NCBI RefSeq assembly: GCF_042650605.1
Contig: NZ_JBHSBN010000015.1
Span: 1-64,000, forward strand
Length of the DNA stretch: 64,000 bases
Direction of reading: 5' to 3'
Origin: Micromonospora_J zhanjiangensis
Lineage (GTDB): Bacteria; Actinomycetota; Actinomycetes; Mycobacteriales; Micromonosporaceae
The stretch's first letter is position 1. Each line of letters begins with the position of its first letter. The notes beneath the pieces were generated by a model. The model saw only the letters and a program-made list of their open reading frames with translations, searched no databases and was not told where the DNA came from. Shown one piece after another: positions 47,101 to 51,940 of this stretch. Made by a program: the position numbers and the translations under genes.

Positions 47101-47527
47101 GCGCCGGGGCCACCGGGCCGCCGTGCGTGTCCCCGTCCGTACCGACGACCGGTTCGATCCCCGCCGGTACGCGGTCGCGGGTGGCGGCCGAACACACCGC
47201 CAGGGACGCCCCCGAGTCGGCGACCATGAACGCCACCCGCGGCGCGGGGTAGGCGGCGTCGACCGGCACGTACGCCGCTCCCGCCTTCCACACGGCGAGC
47301 AGCGTCACCAGCAGGTCCGCCGAACGGTCCAGCAGGACCGCGACCCGGTCGCCGCGCCGGACGCCGCGCGCGGTCAACCGGCCGGACAACCGGCCCGCGA
47401 GCTCGTCGAGTTGCCGGTAGGTCAGGACGCGATCCCCGTCGACCACGGCCACCGCGTCGGGCGTCCGGTCCGCCTGCCGAGCGAGCAGATCGGGCACCGT
47501 CGTTGTGGTCTGCGCTACGGAATTCAT
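41162..47527 (-). CDS. NRPS modules 1-2: A-T-C-A-T-E (Hpg1, Tyr2)
   Basis: 2121 residues from the ATG at 47527 (MNSVAQ), which follows AAGGGGGACG. A1 is near the N-terminus (TSGSTG near residue 150; pocket D-A-F-H-L-G-L-L-C-K, Hpg). T1 is near 541 (LGGDSIAAM), C2 near 741 (HHHILTDGWS), A2 near 1190 (pocket D-A-S-T-V-A-A-V-C-K, Tyr), T2 near 1569 and E2 near 1748 (AHHLVVDAVSW). The tail ends with a DLDQDEIESFEAIAAEL helix that may dock to module 3. Module 1 has no E domain. E2 contains an extra stretch of about 30 residues with 7-residue repeats. The frame stays open upstream to an ATG at 47818, but that part is Arg/Gly-rich and holds out-of-frame tandem repeats, so I treat it as leader. Confidence 0.95.
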   Translation of the reverse strand: MNSVAQTTTTVPDLLARQADRTPDAVAVVDGDRVLTYRQLDELAGRLSGRLTARGVRRGDRVAVLLDRSADLLVTLLAVWKAGAAYVPVDAAYPAPRVAFMVADSGASLAVCSAATRDRVPAGIEPVVGTDGDTHGGPVAPARPGDPAYVMYTSGSTGVPKGVVIPHRSVAELVGSPGWAVEPGDAVLMHAPYAFDASLFEIWVPLVSGARVVIAEPGPVDARRLREAVAAGVTRVHLTAGSFRAVAEESPESFAGLREVLTGGDVVPAYAVEKVRAACPRARIRHLYGPTETTLCATWQLIEPGDPVGPVLPIGRPLPGRRAQVLDARLRPVAPGAVGDLYLSGAGLADGYLGRPELTAERFVADPSAPGRRMYRTGDLARWTADGELLFAGRADDQVKIRGFRIEPAEVEAALTAQPDVHEAVVVAIDGRLIGYVVTEGCVDPGLLRERLGAVLPDHLVPAVVVTLDALPLTGNGKVDRAALPAPVFAARTTGRAPGSEAERVLCDLFADVLDPDRVDVPGPNRVDVDADFFELGGDSIAAMRLAVRAARAGLLVTPNQIFTERTPARLAVAAGTVPADGSVDRPLIVLSAQEEAELAVAVPDATEVWPPAPLQEGLLFQSTLDDEGPDIYQAQWILELNGPLDVPRLRAAWEAVFARHAALRVGFHRLTSGRTLQVVAGRVVLPWREVDLTGVDDVDAAVRALTVREQRQRFDLAVAPLFRLVLVRYGEDRHRLLVVHHHILTDGWSVSVILNEVAETYAAGGRSPDHPPTASYRDYLAWLDRQDRDAARAAWRAALSGLDEPSSIARTSAGTRYEYRVTYLTPELRTGLTELARTHGLTLNTVLQGAWAMVLARLTRRTDVVFGTTVACRPAELAGVEAIPGLMMNTVPVRVPLDGGQSIVDMLTDLQRRQADLMPHQHLGLPEIQRAAGPAATFDTLLVFENYPRDYDGRFTYLGTVEGTHYPLTIGVLPGDRLRIQLVYRPGQVRAAVAESVLDWFVDALGAVAADPSRLVGRTGAGRGRVGGSAPALAVGRSLPALVRRVVRERPDAVAVVDGDGDLSYGGLWERAAALAAVLRSRGVDRESRVGVVVGRSAWSVVGMLGVSLAGGAFVPVDPEYPEERVAWILGDADPVAVVCVAKTREAVPERFADRLVVAGGPPTQRPAPANDPAGDPDGTPPPIGPDDAAYVIYTSGSTGTPKGVVVTHAGLGNLAAAQIDRFAVSPSSRVLQFAALGFDAVVSETLMALLSGASLVMAPPQDMPPRVSLARSLQRWDVTHVTVPPSLLATADTLPSGLATVVVAGEACPPSLVDRWSTGRRLVNAYGPTEATVCAAMSMPLTAGRDVVPIGTPIAGGRCYVLDAFLRPLAPGLTGELYVAGIGLARGYLGRAALTAERFVADPFVPGERMYRTGDLAYWTDRDELVFAGRADDQVKVRGFRVEPGEIESALSGHPGVAHAAVTVREDRLLAYVTPADVDPQAVRDDLAARLPQHLVPAVVVALEALPTTPNGKVDRAALPDPDFAAGSTGREPRTETERVLCDLFAQVLGLDRVGVDDNFFEVGGDSISSMQLVARARRVGLTFVARDVFELRTPERLARSVVAAQPPRSDHRAPADGVGEVAWTPVMRLLGDGVVGAGFAQWVVAGAPPDLTVPVLAAGLAAVVDTHDMLRVRLRPGRLTVAERGSVNVARLVERVEAGADDPDDVADRCARQAAAGLDPHTGAVVRLVWVDAGPERVGRVVLVAHHLVVDAVSWRILLPDLQAACEAVAANEEPALDPVDVSFRRWAGLLGEWAVAADRVGELAAWTKILRGAEPRLDVRDRTRDVRDRAGDAPDRGGAADRVGEAVPAVGRRSWTLPRDRAGALVERVTSAFHCGVHEVLLAGLAAAVARWRGGNVVLVNVEGHGRHPVAGMDLSRTVGWFTSVHPVRLDVGGIDLAEVPGGGPAAGALMKLVKEQSRAVPGDGLGYGLLRFLNGVTAPVLAALPSPAIAFNYMGRFTGGERGGVRAWQPVGVIGGAMDPELGSPHALEVNAVVRDTRDGPEVTLTLSWPADLFDEVEIDRFARTWSDMLSGLARQADDPSAGGHTASDFDLLDLDQDEIESFEAIAAELGGGKTS
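42006..42068 (-). repeat. Three tandem 21-bp repeats inside the module 2 epimerisation domain
   Basis: Units 42006-42026, 42027-42047 and 42048-42068, period 21 bases, each with CGGTCG(G/C)GG(G/A)CGTC. They encode Asp/Arg-rich 7-residue repeats (VRDR-like) in a loop of E2 that is about 30 residues longer than in the E domains of modules 4 and 5. Confidence 0.85.
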
Positions 47528-47589
47528 CGTCCCCCTTCGCTCACCATGTGCCGCACCGGCCCGCTGCACCGGTCGGCTGCTCGGGCCCC

Positions 47590-47662
47590 CGGCCCGTTCC
47601 CGGGATCCCCGGCCCGTTCCCGAGACCCCGGCCCGTTCCCCGGATCCCCGGCCCGGGCCCGG
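47590..47662 (-). repeat. GC-rich tandem repeats (19-20 bp) in the NRPS leader
   Basis: Units 47590-47609, 47610-47628 and 47629-47648, plus a partial unit to 47662, each starting CGGCCCGTTCCC. The mixed 19/20-base period argues against coding. The region lies 63-135 bases upstream of the NRPS ATG and could fold strongly in the mRNA. Confidence 0.85.
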
Positions 47663-47846
47663 TTCGCCGCCGGGCCGCAATCCGCTGACGTTCGACGTGA
47701 GGAACCGCTGTGCCGCGGCTTTCGCGCGAGAGACCGCCGCCGGCCGGCGACCGGTGCGTCCCGCGCCCCCGCCTTGGCGGACCACGAGAATCCGACCGGC
47801 CTCGCCGGTCTCCAGCATGCTGATTCGGATCGATGTCTACGAGCGG

Positions 47847-47875
47847 GTCCAAGCGACCGTTTCTGACACTTGGAC
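47847..47875. promoter_or_regulatory. StrR/Bbr-like operator upstream of the NRPS operon
   Basis: GTCCAA, 17 bases, then TTGGAC: perfect inverted half-sites of the Bbr-type consensus. It lies 320 bases upstream of the NRPS ATG and probably controls the whole module 1-7 transcript, which ends at the hairpin at 19982-20021. Confidence 0.88.
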
Positions 47876-48011
47876 CACCCGCTACCGCCGGTGCCGCCCG
47901 GTCCGTGGCAGCGGCGACCGGGCGCGCACGACGGAACCCACTCCCGGCCCGGAACGCCGCACGGACACGCCACCCGGCGGCCGGCCCGGGTCGGGCCCCG
48001 GCCGGAACCGG

Positions 48012-48092
48012 GCGTGGACGCGAGGCCGCGCGGTCAGAGCGTGGACGCGAGGCCGCGCGGTCAGAGCGTGGACGCGAGGCCGCGCGGTCAGG
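48012..48092 (-). repeat. Three 27-bp tandem repeats at the end of the O-methyltransferase gene
   Basis: Units 48012-48038, 48039-48065 and 48066-48092 are identical except for the last base of the third. The third unit contains the TGA stop of the O-methyltransferase (48090-48088). Each unit holds the self-complementary core CCGCGCGG, so the array could also act as a string of small hairpins after the gene. Confidence 0.95.
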
Positions 48093-49131
48093 GCTTGGTG
48101 CCGACGACCATCGCGTGTTCGTACGGCAGATCGCCGACGCCCTCGACCGCGATGCAGCCGGCCTGCCGCAGCCACCCGGCGATCTCCGCCACCGGCCACG
48201 CCATGCCGCGGCCGGTGGCGAGGATGTTCAGGTACAGCGACAGTCGGGCGGCCAACGGGCCACCCCGCTCGTCGTCGGCGGCGCTGAAGCCGTACACCGA
48301 GATCTTTCCGCCCGACGGCAGCACGTCGAACGCCTTGGTCACCAGCGACATCGCCTGCTCGGCCGAGACGGTGTCCAGCACGTGGCTGAACAGCACGTGG
48401 TCGGCGCCGGTCGGGAACGGATCGTTGAGCATGTCGGCCGAGCAGAACTCGACCCGGTCGGTGAGCTCGGCCGGAAGCCGGGTCTTGGCCATGTCGATCA
48501 CGTTCGGCAGGTCGAGCAGCGTGGCGGTGAGGTCCTCGTGGGCGCTCAGCAGGTGGGCGCAGTTCGTACCGGCGCCGGCGCCGACGTCCAGCAGGTGTCG
48601 GGTCTGCCCGACGTCGAGGTGGGTCAGCAGGCCGGGCATGGTCTGCAGGGTGAAGGCCGACATGGCCGAGTGGAAGATCTCGGCCAGGTCCGCGTCGTGG
48701 GCCAGCCGCTCGTACAGCGTCCGCTCGGTGCCCTCGTGCGCCTGGATGCCGCTGTTCGTGCCGGCGGTCAGCGCCGCGGTCATGTGGTAGAAGGCCGGGT
48801 AGTACAGGGTCTTCCAGCTGCGCAGGATGTGCCGCCAGCTCTCCGGGCCGGTGGCGGCGAGCAGGCGTTCGGCGACGGGGTGGTTGGCGTACCCGTCGGC
48901 GGTCTTCTCCACCAGGCCGGACGCGGTCAGTCCGAGCAACAGCACGCGCAGCTTGTGCGGCTCCATCGCGGTGAACTCGACGAGTTCGGCCGCGGTGGCC
49001 GTGCCCCGGCCGGAGAGGAAGTCGAACAACCCCAACTCGACGCCGGTGACCACCGCGTTGAACAGCGCCGGGCCGTTGACGATCAGCTGGAAACGACGGT
49101 AGACGTCGTCGGACTCCCTCAACTCATTCAT
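48088..49131 (-). CDS. O-methyltransferase with dimerisation domain (acetylserotonin/phenol OMT family)
   Basis: 347 residues. The N-terminal winged-helix dimerisation part spans about residues 1-100. The SAM-binding domain carries LLDVGAGAGTNCAHLL (motif I), LLDLPNVIDMAKTRL (the DLP loop) and HVLDTVSAEQAM. This is the PF00891-type family that methylates hydroxyl groups on aromatic or polyketide substrates; the usual general-base histidine region is present as FSHVLDT. No such enzyme is standard in GPA clusters. It is transcribed toward the NRPS genes and has its own good StrR-like operator upstream, so it is probably part of the pathway and O-methylates the aglycone or a sugar. The start is the ATG at 49131, with GGAAGGGAC upstream; the frame's extension to 49440 crosses the operator and vanR. 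Confidence 0.85.
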   Translation of the reverse strand: MNELRESDDVYRRFQLIVNGPALFNAVVTGVELGLFDFLSGRGTATAAELVEFTAMEPHKLRVLLLGLTASGLVEKTADGYANHPVAERLLAATGPESWRHILRSWKTLYYPAFYHMTAALTAGTNSGIQAHEGTERTLYERLAHDADLAEIFHSAMSAFTLQTMPGLLTHLDVGQTRHLLDVGAGAGTNCAHLLSAHEDLTATLLDLPNVIDMAKTRLPAELTDRVEFCSADMLNDPFPTGADHVLFSHVLDTVSAEQAMSLVTKAFDVLPSGGKISVYGFSAADDERGGPLAARLSLYLNILATGRGMAWPVAEIAGWLRQAGCIAVEGVGDLPYEHAMVVGTKP

Positions 49132-49221
49132 CGACCGGGTCCCTTCCTCGGTGTCCGCTGCCCCCGTCACGGGCGGCCAGCGATCTCCATCATGCTGAAC
49201 GGGGCCGATGTCCACGAGGCG

Positions 49222-49250
49222 GTCCAAGCGTGCGTTTCTGACGCTTGGAC
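49222..49250. promoter_or_regulatory. StrR/Bbr-like operator in the O-methyltransferase/vanR divergent gap
   Basis: GTCCAA, 17 bases, then TTGGAC, perfect half-sites. It lies 91 bases upstream of the O-methyltransferase start and 63 bases upstream of vanR on the other strand. The orientation of the shared flanking context (CATGCTGAAC then GATGTCCACGAG) points to the O-methyltransferase side. Control of vanR as well is possible. Confidence 0.88.
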
Positions 49251-49300
49251 GCGTCCGGCGCCACCCGTACGGCGACACCGCTCGACACCGCGACCGGCCG

Positions 49301-49306
49301 TAGCAT
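49301..49306 (+). promoter_or_regulatory. Candidate -10 element for a leaderless vanR transcript
   Basis: TAGCAT ends seven bases before the vanR GTG at 49313, and no ribosome-binding stretch is visible. This is the layout of a leaderless actinomycete mRNA. No good -35 at normal spacing is seen, as expected for an activator-dependent promoter. Tentative. Confidence 0.35.
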
Positions 49307-49312
49307 CGGACG

Positions 49313-50008
49313 GTGCGTGTCTTGATTGTCGAGGATGAGCCGTATCTGGCGGAAGCCATTCGCGACGGCCTACGCCTGGACGCGATCGCGGCCGACATCG
49401 CCGGTGACGGCGACACCGCGTTGGAGCTATTGAGCGTCAACCCCTACGACATCGCGGTCGTCGACCGCGACATTCCCGGTCCGTCGGGCGACGAGGTCGC
49501 CAGACACATCGTCACGTCCGGCAGCGGCATGCCCATCCTGATGCTCACCGCCGCCGACCGGATCGACGACAAGGCCACCGGCTTCGAACTCGGCGCCGAC
49601 GACTACCTCACCAAACCGTTCGACCTGCGCGAACTCGTGCTGCGGCTGAGAGCGCTCGACCGCCGACGCGCCCACAACCGACCACCCGTACGGCAGATCG
49701 CGGGTCTGCGGCTGGACCCGTTCCGTCGCGAGGTCTTCCGCGACGGCCGGTACGTCGCGCTGACCAGGAAACAGTTCGCCGTGCTGGAGGTGCTCGTCGC
49801 CGCCGAGGGCGGCGTCGTCAGCGCCGAGCGGCTCCTGGAACTGGCGTGGGACGAGAACGCCGACCCGTTCACCAACGCCGTACGCATCACGGTCTCGGCA
49901 CTGCGCAAACGGCTCGGCGAACCCTGGATCATCGCCACCGTGCCCGGCGTCGGCTACCGCATCGACACCGCGCCCGACGGCGGGCGCACGGGAGGAAACC
50001 GTGGATAG
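49313..50008 (+). CDS. vanR: VanR-type OmpR-family response regulator
   Basis: 231 residues. The receiver domain has MRVLIVEDEP with the acidic pair, the phospho-acceptor Asp in VVDRDIPGPSG, the TAADR threonine and the LTKPFDL lysine. The C-terminal winged helix has VRITVSALRKRLG and GVGYRI. It pairs with vanS and should activate vanHAX when glycopeptide is sensed or produced. The start is the GTG at 49313, possibly leaderless. Its stop overlaps the vanS start by eight bases. A 29-codon fragment of a second, slightly different vanR lies just after vanS (51153-51239). Assignment as VanR rather than a generic OmpR regulator rests on the VanS-like partner and the adjacent vanXAH genes. Confidence 0.92.
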   Translation: MRVLIVEDEPYLAEAIRDGLRLDAIAADIAGDGDTALELLSVNPYDIAVVDRDIPGPSGDEVARHIVTSGSGMPILMLTAADRIDDKATGFELGADDYLTKPFDLRELVLRLRALDRRRAHNRPPVRQIAGLRLDPFRREVFRDGRYVALTRKQFAVLEVLVAAEGGVVSAERLLELAWDENADPFTNAVRITVSALRKRLGEPWIIATVPGVGYRIDTAPDGGRTGGNRG

Positions 50009-51131
50009 GGCGCCAGGTCCGAGCCTTCGCCTCAGACTCACCCTCAGCTACGCGGGTTTCCTCATGCTCACCGGCGCCCTGCTGCTCGCCGTCGTGTGGG
50101 TGTTCCTCCTGCGCTACGTGCCCGATCCGCCGGACCGGCCGCCACCGGATCTCACCGCCGTCCCGGACGGTCCGATCGGTGTCCTGCCCGGTCCCAGCCG
50201 GCACGACCTGCTCCGCGCGTTCGCCCCGCGGGCCGCCGAGGTGTTGGCGTTCATCCTGGTGTTCGGCCTGCTGGGCGGGTGGATCCTGGCCAGCCGGATG
50301 CTCGCCCCGCTGACCCGCATCACGGAGGCGACCCGGCTGGCCGCGGAGGGATCACTGTCCCACCGGATCCGGCTGCCGGGCCGCAGCGACGAGCTTCGCG
50401 AACTGGCCGACGCCTTCGACTCCATGCTCGCCCGGCTCGAGGCACAGGTCACCGAACAGAAGAGGTTCGCCGCCAACGCCTCACACGAACTGCGCACCCC
50501 GCTGTCGATCACGCAGACCCTGCTCGACGTGGTCCGGCTGGATCCGACCCGGGTCACCGGCGAACTCGTCGAGCGTCTGCACGTCGTCAACACCCGAGCG
50601 ATCGCACTCACCGAGGCGCTGCTGCTGCTCAGCCGCGCCGACCAGCGTTCCTTCACCCGGGAACACGTCGACCTGTCCCTCGTCGCGGAGGAGGCCACCG
50701 AAACGCTGCTGCCCCTCGCGGAGAAGTACGGCGTCACCGTCGAAACCGCCGGTGACCTGGCGCACACCCTCGGATCGCCCGCCCTCCTGCTGCAGCTGAC
50801 CATGAATCTCCTGCAGAACGCGGTCGTCCACAACGTGCCGGAACGGGGCTTCGTCCGGGTCACGACAAGTGCCCGCGCCGAACACGTCACGCTCACGGTC
50901 GAGAACACCGGGGAGCGGCTCACGCCACAGTTGACCTCGAGCCTCACCGAGCCGTTCCGGCGCGGCACCGAACGGATCCATGCCGACAATGCCGGTATCG
51001 GGCTCGGTCTGGCAATCGTCAAGGCCGTCGTGCACGCCCACGACGGAACGCTCACCCTCGCCCCGCGGACCGCCGGGGGCCTGCGCGTCACGGTACGACT
51101 CCCCGCCGCCACGGCACCCGCTGACGGCTGA
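50001..51131 (+). CDS. vanS: VanS-type sensor histidine kinase
   Basis: 376 residues. TM1 is at about 15-38, followed by a short extracytoplasmic loop of about 40 residues (RYVPDPPDRPPPDL onward), then TM2 at about 78-98 and a HAMP segment. The H-box is ASHELRTPL near residue 164, the N-box LLQNAVVHN and the G-box GIGLGLAIV. The N-terminus PSLRLRLTLSYAGFL closely resembles the actinomycete VanS proteins of S. coelicolor and GPA producers as I recall them. Their short loop is the region that senses glycopeptide. The start is the GTG at 50001, after GGAGGAAACC, overlapping vanR. It should phosphorylate VanR. Confidence 0.92.
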   Translation: MDRAPGPSLRLRLTLSYAGFLMLTGALLLAVVWVFLLRYVPDPPDRPPPDLTAVPDGPIGVLPGPSRHDLLRAFAPRAAEVLAFILVFGLLGGWILASRMLAPLTRITEATRLAAEGSLSHRIRLPGRSDELRELADAFDSMLARLEAQVTEQKRFAANASHELRTPLSITQTLLDVVRLDPTRVTGELVERLHVVNTRAIALTEALLLLSRADQRSFTREHVDLSLVAEEATETLLPLAEKYGVTVETAGDLAHTLGSPALLLQLTMNLLQNAVVHNVPERGFVRVTTSARAEHVTLTVENTGERLTPQLTSSLTEPFRRGTERIHADNAGIGLGLAIVKAVVHAHDGTLTLAPRTAGGLRVTVRLPAATAPADG

Positions 51132-51152
51132 CGGCCGGGGCCGGGCCGGGGC

Positions 51153-51239
51153 CTGCGCGAACTCGTCCTCCGGCTCAGGGCGCTGAACCGCAAGCGGGCG
51201 CACAGCAGGCCACCGGTGCGGGAGATCGCCGGCCTACGA
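51153..51239 (+). pseudogene. Fragment of a second vanR (29 codons)
   Basis: Twenty-nine codons encode LRELVLRLRALNRKRAHS followed by RPPVREIAGLR, in the same orientation as vanR. This matches residues of VanR just after its KPFD motif (LRELVLRLRALDRRRAHN, then RPPVRQIAGLR) with about five substitutions. It has no receiver start or DNA-binding part and stops in all likelihood within a few codons. It lies 21 bases after the vanS stop, so it is a relic of a duplicated or exchanged regulator gene. Confidence 0.85.
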
Positions 51240-51243
51240 TCAT

Positions 51244-51334
51244 TGAACCTTTTCAACCTGAACCGCGCGGTGCGCAAGCCGCGTCTTCGACCTCGGCCGA
51301 CGCCGGAGCGCAAGGGGAGGTTGAAAAAGGTTCA
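51244..51334. repeat. Inverted repeat between vanS and vanX, matching the start of the 18631-19860 glycosyltransferase gene
   Basis: Left arm TGAACCTTTTCAACC (51243-51258 region) and right arm GGTTGAAAAAGGTTCA (51319-51334) are inverted, with one base of difference in the A/T run and about 60 bases between. The right arm includes the vanX stop. It may serve as a two-way terminator for the convergent vanRS and vanHAX transcripts. Unexpectedly, the left arm plus the next 13 bases matches the first 28 coding bases of the glycosyltransferase at 19860 with one deletion. Confidence 0.6.
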
Positions 51335-51940
51335 TTCGATGGGGAAGTCGAAATAGGTGTCGGGGTAGGGCTCGTCCTTCAGCGTGTAGTGCCACCACTC
51401 GTAGTCGTACCGGCTGAATCCGCAGCCCTCCATGATGGAGCAGAGGTGCTCGCGGTTCTTCGCTTCCTCCGGCGCGACCCCACTCGCTCCGTGGTGCGAG
51501 ATCGGATCCATCAGGTCGTGGTCGCCGCCCATCGGAACGAGTTCACCGGTCGCCAGGTCGTAGATCGTCAGGTCGACGGTGCTACCGCGGCTGTGGCCCG
51601 ACTTGGCGGCGACATATCCCTGCTCGAACATCTGGGGCCGGTCGATGTTCGGGTAGTGGCGCGCCTTCTTCCGGCCGTCCTCCGCCTGCTCCGACCAGCG
51701 CATGAAGCAGTCCACGGCGCGTTGCGGCCGGTACCCGTCCCAGAGCAGCAGGCCGAAGCCGAGGGCCGCCGCCTTCTCCTGGGCCCGCTCCAGGGCGGCG
51801 CAGAGTTCCCTCGTGCCGACGATCCGGTTCACCGCATATCCGTCCACCGGCTTGCCGGTGAAGTTGTCCCAGGTGGCGTACTTGGCATCCCAACGTATTC
51901 CCGGTACGAGTTCGTCCACGAAGGCGAAGCCGTCCCTCAT
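51332..51940 (-). CDS. vanX: VanX D-Ala-D-Ala dipeptidase
   Basis: 202 residues, the usual VanX length. The zinc ligands are H116 and D123 in SGHSRGSTVD and the later histidine in EWWHYTL, with the catalytic Glu two residues before that histidine pair. The active-site arginine lies in WDGYRPQRA. VanX is a cytoplasmic zinc dipeptidase that destroys D-Ala-D-Ala so that only D-Ala-D-Lac precursors remain for the wall. Its ATG overlaps the vanA stop as ATGA, so vanH-vanA-vanX is one coupled operon. Confidence 0.97.
   Translation of the reverse strand: MRDGFAFVDELVPGIRWDAKYATWDNFTGKPVDGYAVNRIVGTRELCAALERAQEKAAALGFGLLLWDGYRPQRAVDCFMRWSEQAEDGRKKARHYPNIDRPQMFEQGYVAAKSGHSRGSTVDLTIYDLATGELVPMGGDHDLMDPISHHGASGVAPEEAKNREHLCSIMEGCGFSRYDYEWWHYTLKDEPYPDTYFDFPIE

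Larger units (their letters stand above)
47528..48087 (-). other. Leader and promoter region of the NRPS operon, plus spacer after the O-methyltransferase
   Basis: No convincing gene in 560 bases. From the NRPS side it holds a leader of about 290 bases with GC-rich tandem repeats of 19-20 bp (47590-47662), the StrR-like operator (47847-47875), an unremarkable spacer (about 47876-48010), and three 27-bp repeats next to the O-methyltransferase stop. An open frame continues the NRPS upstream to 47818, but its repeats are not multiples of three and its product has no domain. Confidence 0.7.

Noticed and set aside
47528..47818. 97-residue N-terminal extension of the first NRPS
   Set aside because: Contains repeats that are not multiples of three and no domain; ATG 47527 has a strong ribosome-binding site. 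Kept only as a question in the findings.
41147..47866. Very long plus-strand open frame opposite the module 1-2 NRPS, and similar ones opposite the other NRPS genes
   Set aside because: Arg/His/Pro/Gln-rich with no motifs; a typical antisense shadow of high-GC codon bias.
49132..49440. Extension of the O-methyltransferase frame
   Set aside because: Would run through the operator and into vanR on the other strand.
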